Source: Prosthecodimorpha hirschii
Lineage (GTDB): Bacteria > Pseudomonadota > Alphaproteobacteria > Rhizobiales > Ancalomicrobiaceae
Assembly (NCBI RefSeq): GCF_001305515.1
Contig: NZ_LJYW01000001.1
Location: forward strand, 4,882,049-4,946,048
DNA: 64,000 bases
Reading direction: 5' to 3'
A program made the translations under genes and the position numbers. This document shows positions 49,075 to 58,655 of this stretch, piece after piece (position 1 is the first letter of the stretch; each line of letters starts with the position of its first letter). Below the pieces are notes generated by a model. That model was not told where the DNA came from, searched no databases, and was given only the letters and a program-made list of their open reading frames with translations.

Positions 49075-49410
49075 ATGGTCAGGAAAATCGCCTCCCTCTG
49101 TCTTGCGGCCGTTACGGCCTGCGGCATGCTCGCGCCGGCGCTCGCCGCCTTCGCGCCGGGCGATGTTGTCGCGCAGACGCAGGTCGGCGAGTGCCTGACC
49201 TTCGGGGCGATGCAGGAGGCCCTGCTCGAGGGCCGGGCGCGCAAGCTCGCCGAAATCCGCCGCCAACTCGAAGGCGATATCGTCAAGGCCGACCTTTGCC
49301 TGGATGCCGGCAAGCTCGCCTACCGGGTCACCGTGCTGACCCGCGATGGTTTGGTGCGCAAAGTGGTTCTCGATGCCAGCTCCGGACAATTCATGTACGA
49401 TAAGCGCTGA
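49075..49410 (+). CDS. Secreted PepSY-like protein, FeuN-like by position
   Basis: 111 residues. The signal peptide (IASLCLAAVTACGMLAPALA) is followed by a small periplasmic domain with QEALLEGRARKLAEIRRQLE, GDIVKADLCLDAGKLAYRVT and VRKVVLDASSGQFMYDKR, which is PepSY-like. It lies 38 nt before feuP. In Sinorhizobium meliloti the small periplasmic protein FeuN, encoded directly upstream of feuP, restrains the FeuQ kinase. This gene has the place and type for that role, but its sequence identity to FeuN cannot be judged here. The ribosome binding site is weak. Confidence 0.8.
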   Translation: MVRKIASLCLAAVTACGMLAPALAAFAPGDVVAQTQVGECLTFGAMQEALLEGRARKLAEIRRQLEGDIVKADLCLDAGKLAYRVTVLTRDGLVRKVVLDASSGQFMYDKR

Positions 49411-49448
49411 AGTCGGACGGACTCGGGGTTTATCGAGGGGAGCACGGC

Positions 49449-50120
49449 GTGCGGCTGCTGGTTGTCGAAGACGATGCCAATCTGAACACACAGATCGTCG
49501 AGGCGCTGAAGGAGGCGGGTTACGCGGTCGATCAGGCCCGGGACGGCGAGGAGGGGCACTTCCTCGGCGATACCGAGCCCTATGACGCGGTGATTCTCGA
49601 CATCGGCCTGCCCAAGATGGACGGGCTCTCGGTACTGGAACAATGGCGGCGGGACGGGCGCAAGATGCCCGTGCTGCTGCTGACCGCGCGCGACCGCTGG
49701 TCCGACAAGGTCGCCGGCATCGATGCCGGCGCCGACGACTACGTGGCCAAGCCCTTCCACATGGAAGAGGTGCTGGCGCGGGTCCGGGCCCTGGTGCGCC
49801 GGTCGGCCGGCCATGCCTCGAACGAGATCGAATGCGGACCGGTCCGGCTCGATGCCCGATCGGGGCGCGTCACCGTGTCGGGCCATCTGGTCAAGCTGAC
49901 CTCGCACGAATACCGGCTGCTCAGCTACATGATGCTGCACCAGGGCCGGGTGGTGTCGCGGACGGAACTGGTCGAGCATCTCTACGATCAGGATTTCGAC
50001 CGCGATTCCAATACGATCGAGGTGTTCATCGGGCGCCTGCGCAAGAAGCTCGGGGTCGACATCATCCAGACCATACGCGGCCTCGGCTACACGGTGGGTT
50101 TGACGGGCGATGCAGGGTAG
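49449..50120 (+). CDS. feuP: OmpR/PhoP-family response regulator FeuP
   Basis: 223 residues from GTG. The receiver domain has Asp51 in AVILDIGLPKMDG, acidic residues in VVEDDAN and Lys101 in DYVAKPF. The C-terminal winged helix has VKLTSHEYRLLSYMMLHQGR, then NTIEVFIGRLRKKLG and TIRGLGYTV. FeuP controls envelope and osmotic-adaptation genes (for example glucan export) in rhizobia. It overlaps feuQ by 11 nt. The adjacent ccm cluster supports the Fe uptake/FeuPQ naming used in rhizobia. Confidence 0.9.
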   Translation: MRLLVVEDDANLNTQIVEALKEAGYAVDQARDGEEGHFLGDTEPYDAVILDIGLPKMDGLSVLEQWRRDGRKMPVLLLTARDRWSDKVAGIDAGADDYVAKPFHMEEVLARVRALVRRSAGHASNEIECGPVRLDARSGRVTVSGHLVKLTSHEYRLLSYMMLHQGRVVSRTELVEHLYDQDFDRDSNTIEVFIGRLRKKLGVDIIQTIRGLGYTVGLTGDAG

Positions 50121-51486
50121 CTCGCTCGCCCTCCGCCTGTTCGTCCTCGCCGCGATCTGGAGTGCCCTGTCTCTGGCCGCCGCCGGTTCGGTGCTGATCG
50201 CGGTCTATCGCGGCTCGGCCGAACGGGCCTTCGACGAGCGGCTCGGCGTCTACCTGAAGACCCTGGTCGGGGCGATCGCGGCGCAGTCGGACACGGCCGG
50301 GTCCTTCCGCGAGCCGGACAATGTCGGCGAACCGCGCTTCGAGCTGCCGCTGTCGGGCTGGTACTGGGTGGTGCGCCGGTCGGGCGACAACAAGGTCGTG
50401 GTGGCGTCGAAATCGCTGGTCGGCGACGTGCTGGTGCTGCCCTCCGATGTCGGCATCGTGCCGGGCACCGACCGCACCGCCAAGGGCTACATCCGGGGGC
50501 CGGACGGGCAGGATCTGCGCATCATCGAGCGCGAGATCTCCTTCGACGAGCAGAATGCCTTCCGGCTCGCCGTCGCCGGCAATGCGGGCGATCTCAACGA
50601 GGACATCACGGTGTTCTCGACCCGGACCGCGCTGATCCTGGCGCTGGTCGGCTTCGGCCTCGTCATCACCACCTATTTCCAGGTCCGCCTCGGCCTGTTC
50701 CCGATCGAGCGCATGCGCCGGGCGCTGTTCGCCATCCGCTCCGGCGAGGCGGAACGGCTGGAAGGCACCTTCCCGTCGGAAATCGAGCCGCTGGCGCAGG
50801 AACTCAACGCGCTGATCGAATCCAACCGCGAGACCATGGAGCGGGCGCGCACCCATGTCGGCAATCTCGCCCATGCGCTGAAGACGCCGCTCTCGGTGAT
50901 CACCAACGAGGCGCGCGGGACGGAGGGGACGCTGGCCGCGCGCATCGCCGAGCAGGCCGGCCTGATGCGCGAATATATCGACACCCATCTGGAGCGCGCC
51001 CGCATGGCGGCGCAGCGCCGGGTGATCGGCGCGGTCACCGACGTGGAGCCGGTCGTCGAGCGGCTGGCACGGGCGATGCGCAAGATCTTCGAGCGCAAGG
51101 GCGTGGTCGTCGAGACCGACATCCAGCCCGGCCTGCGCTTCCGCGGCGAGCGGCAGGACCTCGAAGAGACCCTCGGCAACCTGATGGACAACGCCTCCAA
51201 GTGGTGCATCGGCCGCGTCTCGGTCACCGCGCGCATCGAGGGCAACCCGCGCGCCGACGACCGCCGCTTCCTGACCATCTGGGTCGACGACGACGGGCCG
51301 GGCCTGTCGCCGGAGAAGCGGCTCGAGGCGGTCAAGCGCGGCCAGCGGCTGGACGAGACGGTGCCCGGCACGGGGCTCGGCCTGTCGATCGTCACCGATC
51401 TCGCCGTGCTCTATGGCGGGCGCTTCCAACTGCTCGACAGCCCGCTCGGCGGCCTGCGCTGCGAACTGGTCCTGCCGGCGCTCTGA
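50110..51486 (+). CDS. feuQ: Sensor histidine kinase FeuQ
   Basis: 458 residues. Transmembrane helices are at about 8-33 and 172-192, with a periplasmic domain of about 135 residues between (LPLSGWYWVVRRSGDNKVVV). A HAMP-like linker begins at RLGLFPIERMRRAL. The phosphoacceptor His255 is in GNLAHALKTPLSVI. The ATPase domain has NLMDNASKW, DDDGPGL and GTGLGLSIV. It is the cognate kinase of FeuP, with overlapping genes. The short periplasmic loop is where a FeuN-type inhibitor would act. Confidence 0.92.
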   Translation: MQGSSLALRLFVLAAIWSALSLAAAGSVLIAVYRGSAERAFDERLGVYLKTLVGAIAAQSDTAGSFREPDNVGEPRFELPLSGWYWVVRRSGDNKVVVASKSLVGDVLVLPSDVGIVPGTDRTAKGYIRGPDGQDLRIIEREISFDEQNAFRLAVAGNAGDLNEDITVFSTRTALILALVGFGLVITTYFQVRLGLFPIERMRRALFAIRSGEAERLEGTFPSEIEPLAQELNALIESNRETMERARTHVGNLAHALKTPLSVITNEARGTEGTLAARIAEQAGLMREYIDTHLERARMAAQRRVIGAVTDVEPVVERLARAMRKIFERKGVVVETDIQPGLRFRGERQDLEETLGNLMDNASKWCIGRVSVTARIEGNPRADDRRFLTIWVDDDGPGLSPEKRLEAVKRGQRLDETVPGTGLGLSIVTDLAVLYGGRFQLLDSPLGGLRCELVLPAL

Positions 51487-51777
51487 GCCGGTTCCGGGCT
51501 CCGGCGGGCGGTCGCGGGCGGCCTGCGGAGGCGTCGTGCTGCGTTGCAAAATTGTATCAGCGCAATGGCTTCCGGCTCACGGACGCGGCATCGGCGGTCG
51601 GTGTGCGCGGGACTTGTGCTATTCGTCTGGGCATGGCCCGATGTGGGCGGCGCTGCATAATTCAGCCACAAGGTCGATGCAGAGCGCAGGTCGGTCAAGG
51701 TGACGGGAAGGTTCCGGATCGGTTGCGATGAGGGTCGCGGCCGGTCGGCGGGATCGATTGAACGAGGGGTCAGGGCG

Positions 51778-52182
51778 ATGGCTGCGGCTCGTATCGCCGG
51801 CGTGGTGATGGTGACGGTCTGGCTTGCCGGATGCGGCGGCGGCACGGACGAGAAGCCGTCGGGCGACCGGTTCGGCCTCGGGGCGACGCTCGGCGCATTG
51901 CTGGGCAGCGAGACCGGGCGGGCGCTCGACGACAAGGATCGCGCGCTCTCGGCGGATGCCGAATACGACGCGCTGCAATATGGCCAGCCCGGCACGGCGC
52001 GGGAGTGGAAGAACCCGCAGAACGGCCATTCCGGCAGCGTGACGCCGGGGCCGGCCTATTCGGTCAACCAGTATACCTGCCGGGACTACACCCATAAGGT
52101 CGTGCTGACGGCGGCCAGGCAGGAGGTGGTCCGCTCGACCGCGTGCCGGCAGCCCGACGGCAGCTGGCGGCCTCTGCAGTAA
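51778..52182 (+). CDS. Surface-antigen-type lipoprotein
   Basis: 134 residues. The signal peptide ends in a lipobox, VWLAGCGG. It has a small Gly-rich segment (FGLGATLGALLGSETGRALD) typical of glycine-zipper 17-kDa antigens, then GTAREWKNPQNGHSGSVTPG and YTCRDYTHKVVLTAARQEVV, the RSAg/surface antigen pattern. It should be an outer-membrane lipoprotein. GAGGGG lies upstream of ATG 51778; the frame is open to 51700. The gap of about 290 bp from feuQ suggests its own promoter. Confidence 0.85.
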   Translation: MAAARIAGVVMVTVWLAGCGGGTDEKPSGDRFGLGATLGALLGSETGRALDDKDRALSADAEYDALQYGQPGTAREWKNPQNGHSGSVTPGPAYSVNQYTCRDYTHKVVLTAARQEVVRSTACRQPDGSWRPLQ

Positions 52183-52281
52183 TTCCCGACCGTTTCCGAG
52201 TGTGTCCCGCTGCAAGGATATTCTTAACGGTTTCTGGTCACGCTAGGGCAGAATCCAGGTCCTGCCGAGGCCCCCAGAGAC

Positions 52282-53724
52282 ATGTCCGACAACGGGCTCG
52301 TGACGTCCAAAGTCCTGGCCTACATGGAATCGCTGTCGCCGGCAGCGCGTAGCCTGATTCTGCGCGCCATGCAGAATGCCGGCGCGCGCGGCGACGAGAT
52401 CCTCGCCACGGAAGCCGTGATCGCGGCCATCGGCAATCTCCCCGAAGCCGCCCGGGTTGCGTCCCCGAACCCTGTCGCCGCGACACCGGCCGCGCCGGTT
52501 GCCGCGGGGTTGGGCTGGCGGGAGCGGCTCGACGCCGCCGGCCTCGCGCCGTTCGCGGCCATCACCATCGATACCGTCCTGCCGCTCAAGCAGACCGGGC
52601 GCATCGCGCGCTCGGCGATCGAGCCGATCTGGACCTGGATCATCCGCGACGTCGCCCGGCGCGAATGGGAGGAGGCGCTCGCCGCCGATCCCGGCGACCC
52701 GGCGGCCGATGCCGGTCCGGTCGCCCGGCGCTTCCGCAAAGCGGCGGTGCCGCTGGTGCTGACGCGCCTGCGCGAGACCGAGGCCGATCCCAAAGGCTGG
52801 CAGAAGCTGACCGTGCATCTCGGCGGCGAGACGGTCGCCCGCGAGTTGCGCGACGTGATCTACGTGCTGCAGCGCGACGGCCAGTTCCTGACCCTGTCGG
52901 CGCAGTTGCCGAAAACCATCGGGCTCGCCGAGGCGACCGATTCCGCGCAGCTGGTCGCCGTGGTGCGCACCGCGGTCGAGCAGGTCCAGATCGACGCGGC
53001 CTTCGTCGGCGCCGCGATCCTGTCGCGCGTCGCCGCCCCCTGGCTGCTCGGCCCGCTGGCGCTGCGGCTGGCGGCGACCCAGGATGCCCGGCTCCTGGCC
53101 GGCAGCCGCTATGCGCGCATGATCGACATCGCCCTGTCGGAAGCGGAGCGCGACGTGACGCTGGTCCGCAGCCGGATCGCCGATCGGCGCGAGCGCATGA
53201 AGGTCGGCGGGGCGCTCCGGGACTTCCACGATATCCTGCGCAATCTCCAATTCGCCTTCGAGATCGAGACCGTGCCGCACTGGTTCAAGCGCATCGGCGC
53301 GGCCCGGCGCGACATGTCGGAACTGATCGGCAAGGAGATCGAGGCGGCACCGGGCCTGATCCGGCGTGCGCTCCGGGTCGAATCGCTGGCCGGCTCATTC
53401 GGTGGCGGCTTCGATGTGTCGACCTTCGAGGATGCCGAATTCGCGGTCCGGCTGCTCGGAGAGGCGCGGCTGGCCTCCGACAATCTCGCGCTCAACGACC
53501 TGATCGTGCGCACGCGCAAGCAGGTCGAGCAGACGCTCGAAGTCCTGAACGGCAAGCTCTTCGCCGACCTGAAGTCCAACCAGGCGGTCGACCGTGCCGC
53601 GCTGATCGCCGCCGTCGACGGGGCGGTCAAGCTGAACGGCCTGGTCTTCGGCGAGGACTATGCGGCCGTGCTGCGCAAGTCGCGCGAGCAGGGCGTCGCC
53701 AAGGCTGCGACGCGCTTCGGCTGA
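52282..53724 (+). CDS. Large helical hypothetical protein
   Basis: 480 residues, no signal peptide or clear membrane helix. Mostly alpha-helical throughout: LAYMESLSPAARSLILRAMQ near the start, then LLGPLALRLAATQDARLLAG and RYARMIDIALSEAERDVTLV, and a C-terminal part with LQFAFEIETVPHWFKRIGAA and NDLIVRTRKQVEQTLEVLNG. It is probably a soluble cytoplasmic protein. I do not recognise a family. Its only close neighbours are the lipoprotein (100 bp upstream) and the ccm genes, and no function is proposed. Confidence 0.8.
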   Translation: MSDNGLVTSKVLAYMESLSPAARSLILRAMQNAGARGDEILATEAVIAAIGNLPEAARVASPNPVAATPAAPVAAGLGWRERLDAAGLAPFAAITIDTVLPLKQTGRIARSAIEPIWTWIIRDVARREWEEALAADPGDPAADAGPVARRFRKAAVPLVLTRLRETEADPKGWQKLTVHLGGETVARELRDVIYVLQRDGQFLTLSAQLPKTIGLAEATDSAQLVAVVRTAVEQVQIDAAFVGAAILSRVAAPWLLGPLALRLAATQDARLLAGSRYARMIDIALSEAERDVTLVRSRIADRRERMKVGGALRDFHDILRNLQFAFEIETVPHWFKRIGAARRDMSELIGKEIEAAPGLIRRALRVESLAGSFGGGFDVSTFEDAEFAVRLLGEARLASDNLALNDLIVRTRKQVEQTLEVLNGKLFADLKSNQAVDRAALIAAVDGAVKLNGLVFGEDYAAVLRKSREQGVAKAATRFG

Positions 53725-54086
53725 CCGGCCGGCAGGCCGACGGGCCGGCAGGCCAACGAGCCGACGGGCCGCCCTGGCGGGCACATCCTACCGGCACATC
53801 GGGCCCGCTGCGGCGCGGCCACGCCCTGACGCGGATTTGACCGCCGTCAAACCTGCGTCAGCCGGTCTCGTGTAGGAGTTCGGCCATTGCAGCGCCGCGT
53901 TTCCGACGATACCTGAGACGGGAATGCGAGGGGAGGAGACCGGAGGGGCCGGTCATGCCGCCCCGGCGTCGCATCAGCGCAGGATCCGGCGGGACGGTCC
54001 GTCCGGCCGCAAGATTCTGCGCCGAACCCATGGGAGCCCGCTGCGCCCTCCGCGCGACGGTTCCGAAAGGCGGACGGCCGGACGAC
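53725..54086. other. Intergenic region before the ccm operon
   Basis: No gene is supported, although the ccmI frame stays open to 53955. It contains GGCCGGCAGGCCGACGG-like direct repeats at 53728-53780 and a conspicuous TTTGACCGCCGTCAAA inverted repeat at 53835-53850. Promoter elements of ccmI should lie here; none can be named with confidence. Confidence 0.5.
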
Positions 54087-55286
54087 ATGATGCTCTGGAT
54101 CATCCTGGCGGCAATGACCGCGATCGCCGCCCTGGCGGTGCTGGGGCCGATGGCCCGCGCCCGCCAGACGAGCCTGTCGGCGGCCGATCGCGACCTCGCC
54201 GTCTACAAGGACCAGCTGGCCGAGATCGACCGCGATCTCGAGCGCGGCGTGATCGGCCTCCGCGAGGCCGAGGCGGGCCGGACGGAGATCTCCCGCCGCA
54301 TCCTGAAGGCCGCCCGCGGCGGCGAGGCCACGGCCGGCGCCGGATCGGGCCGGCGCGGCCGGATCGGCGCGATCGTGGCGGCGGTCGGCCTGCCGGCGGT
54401 GGCGCTCGGCGTCTATCTCTCGACCGGCGCCCCGGATCTGCCCGACCAGCCCTTGTCCGAGCGCCTGGCGGCGCGGCCGGAGCAGGCCGACATCGACAAT
54501 CTGGTCGCCCGGGTCGAATCCCACCTGATGCAGAATCCCGAGGACGGACGCGGCTGGGAGGTCCTGGCCCCGGTCTATCTGCGCCTGAACCGGCCCGCCG
54601 ATGCCGCCCAGGCCTTCCGCAACGCGATCCGCACGCTCGGCACCTCGCCGCGGCGCCAGTCCGGGCTCGGCGAGGCGCTGACGGTGGTCGCCGGCGGCAT
54701 CGTCACCGCGGAGGCGCGCGCGGCCTTCGAGGCGGCACTCGCGGCCGAACCCGGTCTCGTCGCGGCGCGGATGTATCTGAACCTCGCCCTGACGCAGGAA
54801 GGCCGCCACGCAGAGGCGGTGGCGGCCTGGCGGACGATGATCGCCGGCGCCGCGCCGGACGCGCCCTGGCTGCCGACCGCGCAGCGCGAACTCGCCGCCG
54901 CCGAGATCGCCGGCGGACTTCCCCCATCCGGCCAGCCGGCTCCTGCCGGCCAGCCGGCTCCTGCCGGTCAGGCTGGCACTGCGCCGCCCGACAAGGCCGC
55001 CGCCGCGCCGGGACCGAGCGCCGATGACGTGGCGGCCGCCGCCGGCATGGCGCCCGAAGACCGCACCCGCATGATCGAGGGCATGGTCGCGCGATTGTCC
55101 GAACGGCTCGACCAGGGCGGCGGCAGCGTCGACGAATGGTCGCGCCTGATCCGCTCGCTGGCCGTGCTCGGACGCAAGGACGAGGCGCGGGCCGCGGCCC
55201 TCAAGGCGCGCGAGGCCGTCAAGTCCAGTGCCGACGACCTCGCCCGCATCGACGATCTTTCCAAGGGATTGGGGCTGGCGCTCTAG
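54087..55286 (+). CDS. ccmI: Cytochrome c biogenesis protein CcmI (CycH)
   Basis: 399 residues. Two N-terminal transmembrane segments (about 2-20 and 95-115) flank a cytoplasmic leucine-zipper-like loop that contains [20 protein letters not shown], the CcmI signature. A periplasmic TPR-like C-terminal domain ([20 protein letters not shown] and [13 protein letters not shown]) holds apocytochrome for haem ligation. A Pro/Ala repeat linker at about 275-300 ([14 protein letters not shown]) is unusual and probably flexible. The first of four ccm genes. Two adjacent ATGs (54087, 54090) are possible starts. Confidence 0.93.
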   Translation: MMLWIILAAMTAIAALAVLGPMARARQTSLSAADRDLAVYKDQLAEIDRDLERGVIGLREAEAGRTEISRRILKAARGGEATAGAGSGRRGRIGAIVAAVGLPAVALGVYLSTGAPDLPDQPLSERLAARPEQADIDNLVARVESHLMQNPEDGRGWEVLAPVYLRLNRPADAAQAFRNAIRTLGTSPRRQSGLGEALTVVAGGIVTAEARAAFEAALAAEPGLVAARMYLNLALTQEGRHAEAVAAWRTMIAGAAPDAPWLPTAQRELAAAEIAGGLPPSGQPAPAGQPAPAGQAGTAPPDKAAAAPGPSADDVAAAAGMAPEDRTRMIEGMVARLSERLDQGGGSVDEWSRLIRSLAVLGRKDEARAAALKAREAVKSSADDLARIDDLSKGLGLAL

Positions 55287-55350
55287 TCCTTCGGCTGCGA
55301 CGCTCCAATTCACCGCCGGACGCCGTCCGGCCGACAGCCCCGAGGGGAGC

Positions 55351-55806
55351 ATGACCCGCAAGCAGCGCCGCCTGACCATGATCGGAACCGCCGGAGCGGT
55401 CCTCGCCCTCGCGGCCGGACTGATCTTCTGGGCCCTGTCCGACTCGGTCGCCTTCTTCAACTCGCCGTCCGACGTGATGGCCAAGCGCCTGCCGCCCGAG
55501 CAGCGGATCCGGCTGGGCGGCCTGGTCAAGGAGGGATCGGTGGTGCGCGGGGAGGGGACGACCGTCCGCTTCGAGATCACCGACAAGGCGGTCTCGATTC
55601 CGGTCACCTATACGGGCATTCTGCCGGACCTGTTCCGCGAGGGGCAGGGCGTGGTGGCCGAGGGGCGCATGACCGGCGAGGGCAGCTTCCGCGCCGACCA
55701 TGTGCTCGCCAAGCACGACGAGAACTACATGCCCAAGGAAGTGGCCGACAGCCTCAAGGCGCAAGGCCACTGGCAGGGCGACAAGGGCGCCGGTGCGCCG
55801 AAGTGA
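55351..55806 (+). CDS. ccmE: Periplasmic haem chaperone CcmE (CycJ)
   Basis: 151 residues: a membrane anchor ([20 protein letters not shown]) and an OB-fold domain with [11 protein letters not shown] and [16 protein letters not shown]. The covalent haem-binding residue is His122 in [10 protein letters not shown], with Tyr126, followed by the usual flexible tail. It carries haem from CcmC to the CcmF/H ligase. GAGGGGAGC precedes the ATG. It belongs to the ccmIEFH transcript. Confidence 0.97.
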   Translation: MTRKQRRLTMIGTAGAVLALAAGLIFWALSDSVAFFNSPSDVMAKRLPPEQRIRLGGLVKEGSVVRGEGTTVRFEITDKAVSIPVTYTGILPDLFREGQGVVAEGRMTGEGSFRADHVLAKHDENYMPKEVADSLKAQGHWQGDKGAGAPK

Positions 55807-55902
55807 TCGGCCTCGCCGGCCGCGGCCGGCGCGCATGAGGAATGCTGCGGCCCTGCCGGTTCGGCGGGGACGGCGGGTGGGCGAAGAGAACGGACGGATA
55901 CG

Positions 55903-57900
55903 ATGATCGTCGAGATCGGACACTACGCCCTGGTGCTGGCCTTCGCGCTGGCGCTGGTCCAATCGATCCTGCCGGTCTGGGGCGCGCGGACGCGCGACGC
56001 GCAATTGATGGCGGTGGCCGGCCCGGCCGCGCTCGCCCAGTTCCTGTTCGTCGCCCTCGCCTTCGGCGCGCTGACCTGGGCGGCGGTCGTCTCCGACTTC
56101 TCGGTCGCCAACGTCTTCGAGAATTCGCACTCGGCCAAGCCGCTGCAGTTCAAGATCAGCGGCGTGTGGGGCAACCACGAAGGCTCGATGCTGCTCTGGG
56201 TGCTGATCCTGGCCCTGTTCGGCGCGATGGTCGCCGCCTTCGGGCGCAATCTGCCGGAGACGCTGAAGGCCAACGCGCTCGGCGTGCAGGCCTGGATCGC
56301 CAGCGCCTTCCTGCTCTTCATCCTGGCCACCTCGAACCCGTTCCAGCGCCTGTCGCCGGCCCCGATGGAAGGCCGCGACCTCAACCCGATCCTGCAGGAC
56401 TGGGGCCTCGCGATCCATCCGCCGCTGCTCTATCTCGGCTATGTCGGCTTCTCGATCTCCTTCGCCTTCGCGGTCGCCGCGCTGATCGACGGGCGCATCG
56501 ACGCGGCCTGGGCGCGCTGGGTGCGGCCCTGGACGCTGGCCGCCTGGGTGTTCCTGACGCTCGGCATCGCGATGGGTTCCTACTGGGCCTATTACGAGCT
56601 CGGCTGGGGCGGCTGGTGGTTCTGGGACCCGGTCGAGAACGCGTCCTTCATGCCCTGGCTGTCGGGGACGGCGCTGCTGCATTCCGCGATCGTGATGGAG
56701 AAGCGCAACGCGCTGAAGGTCTGGACCATCCTGCTCGCCATCCTGACCTTCTCGCTGTCGCTGCTCGGCACCTTCCTGGTCCGCTCCGGCGTCCTGACCT
56801 CGGTCCATGCCTTCGCGACCGATCCGGCGCGCGGCGTCTTCATCCTGATGATCCTGACGCTGTTCATCGGCGGCTCGCTGGCGCTGTTCGCCTGGCGCGG
56901 CTCGACGCTGACGCAGGGCGGCATCTTCGCGCCGATCAGCCGCGAGGGCGCGCTGGTCTTCAACAATCTGTTCCTGACCGTCTCCTGCCTCGCGGTCTTC
57001 GTCGGCACGCTCTATCCGCTGGTGCTCGAGGCCGTCACCGGGGACAAGATCTCGGTCGGCGCGCCGTTCTTCAACGTCGTCTTCGGCATCATCGTGGTGC
57101 CCCTCCTGCTGGTCGTACCGATCGGGCCGTTCCTGGCCTGGAAGCGCGGCGATCTCGGTGCGGTCGCCGAACGGCTTGCCGTGGCGCTCGTGGTCGCGCT
57201 GGTGGTGGCGGCGATCACCGGCTGGATCAGCCGCGGCGTTGCGCCGGTGCTCGCGGCGCTCGGCTTCGGTCTCGCGGCCTGGCTGGTGGTCGGGGCGCTG
57301 GCCGAATTCGCCTTCCGCATCCGGCTCTTCGCCGAACCGATCGGGACCAGCCTGCGCCGCGCCCGCGGCCTGCCGCGCTCGGCCTGGGGCATGACCATCG
57401 CCCATGTCGGCGTCGGCCTGTCGGTCGTCGGCATCGTCGCCGAAAGCGCCTGGAAGACCGAGCACATCCTGATCATGAAGCCGAACGACACCGTCGAGGT
57501 CGCCGGCATGACGGTGCAGTACCAGGGCTCGGCGCCGCGCAAGGGGCCGAACTTCCAGGAACAGACCGGGGTCTTCGCCGTCTCGCGCGGCGGCGTCCTC
57601 CTGACCACGCTGCGGCCGGCCAAGCGCTTCTATCCGGCCCGCCAGATGCCGACCACCGAGGCGGCGATCGGCCAGTTCGACCTCTATGCGTCGAACCTCT
57701 ACATCTCGCTCGGCGACGCCCAGACCGACGGCGGCATGGCGGTGCGCATCTACTGGAAGCCCTTCGTGAATTTCATCTGGTACGGCTGCGTCGTGATGGC
57801 GCTCGGCGGCTTCGTCTCGCTGTCCGACCGGCGCCTGCGCGTCGGCGCCCCGGTGCCCGCGCGCCTCGCCGGCCGCGTCCCGGTGGGAGCGGCGGAATGA
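55903..57900 (+). CDS. ccmF: Haem lyase subunit CcmF (CycK)
   Basis: 665 residues, about 15 transmembrane helices. The tryptophan-rich WWD motif [18 protein letters not shown] (about 234-252) and periplasmic loops with conserved His residues ([20 protein letters not shown]) are present, as well as [20 protein letters not shown]. With CcmH it forms the ligase attaching haem to apocytochrome c. Its stop overlaps the ccmH start (ATGA). Confidence 0.97.
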   Translation: MIVEIGHYALVLAFALALVQSILPVWGARTRDAQLMAVAGPAALAQFLFVALAFGALTWAAVVSDFSVANVFENSHSAKPLQFKISGVWGNHEGSMLLWVLILALFGAMVAAFGRNLPETLKANALGVQAWIASAFLLFILATSNPFQRLSPAPMEGRDLNPILQDWGLAIHPPLLYLGYVGFSISFAFAVAALIDGRIDAAWARWVRPWTLAAWVFLTLGIAMGSYWAYYELGWGGWWFWDPVENASFMPWLSGTALLHSAIVMEKRNALKVWTILLAILTFSLSLLGTFLVRSGVLTSVHAFATDPARGVFILMILTLFIGGSLALFAWRGSTLTQGGIFAPISREGALVFNNLFLTVSCLAVFVGTLYPLVLEAVTGDKISVGAPFFNVVFGIIVVPLLLVVPIGPFLAWKRGDLGAVAERLAVALVVALVVAAITGWISRGVAPVLAALGFGLAAWLVVGALAEFAFRIRLFAEPIGTSLRRARGLPRSAWGMTIAHVGVGLSVVGIVAESAWKTEHILIMKPNDTVEVAGMTVQYQGSAPRKGPNFQEQTGVFAVSRGGVLLTTLRPAKRFYPARQMPTTEAAIGQFDLYASNLYISLGDAQTDGGMAVRIYWKPFVNFIWYGCVVMALGGFVSLSDRRLRVGAPVPARLAGRVPVGAAE

Positions 57901-58436
57901 GCCCGGCCCCGAGGGACCGGTCCGGGTGCCGCATCCGGGCGACGACCGCAATTCGCGCCGTGACCGGGGTCCTCGCCGCGGCCTGCATCGGCCTCGCCCT
58001 CGCGGCGGTGCCGGCGGCGGCGGTGCAGCCGGACGAGATCCTGAAGGACCCGGCGCTGGAGAAGCGCGCGCGGGCGATCTCGGCGGATCTGCGCTGCATG
58101 GTCTGCCAGAACCAGTCGATCGACGATTCGGACGCGCCGCTCGCCAAGGACCTGCGCGTGCTGGTGCGCGAGCGGCTGGTCGCCGGCGACAGCAATGCCG
58201 CCGTGAAGGACTTCCTGGTCGCGCGCTACGGCCAGTTCGTGCTGCTCAATCCGCGCTTCGAATGGGAGACGGCGCTTCTCTGGGTGACGCCCTTCGCGGT
58301 CCTGGGCATCGGCGCCGGCGTCTTGGTCCTCGGCGCCCTGCGCCGGCGGGTCGTTCCGGCCGGGGAACCGGTCGGCGGCGAATTGACCGAGGCGGAGCGC
58401 GCCAAGCTCGCCGAGATCCTGCGCGACAAATCCTGA
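57897..58436 (+). CDS. ccmH: Apocytochrome thiol-reduction protein CcmH (CycL)
   Basis: 179 residues: a signal peptide, a small periplasmic helical domain with the [11 protein letters not shown] motif (Cys67, Cys70), and a C-terminal membrane anchor ([20 protein letters not shown]). It reduces the apocytochrome CXXCH disulfide before haem attachment. The motif and length (about 150-180) are normal. It is the last gene of the ccm cluster visible; the next gene, pepN, is 219 bp away. Confidence 0.96.
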   Translation: MSPAPRDRSGCRIRATTAIRAVTGVLAAACIGLALAAVPAAAVQPDEILKDPALEKRARAISADLRCMVCQNQSIDDSDAPLAKDLRVLVRERLVAGDSNAAVKDFLVARYGQFVLLNPRFEWETALLWVTPFAVLGIGAGVLVLGALRRRVVPAGEPVGGELTEAERAKLAEILRDKS

Positions 58437-58655
58437 CGCAGCGGACGCGAAGCAGCGGAACCGCGGCCGGGATTCGGCCGGTCCATGACATGGTTCAAGG
58501 CGTGCCGGCCGCACGCGGCTACGCTGCAGGCCGTGCAATACCTTGCGAGCGTGACGGCTTTCCGATCCGAGCGGTCATGTTCTAAAAGGGCCTTCACATG
58601 CTTCGGACCGCGGCCTGAACCGACGGCGCGGCCGGACCCCGATCAGAGAGCCCCG

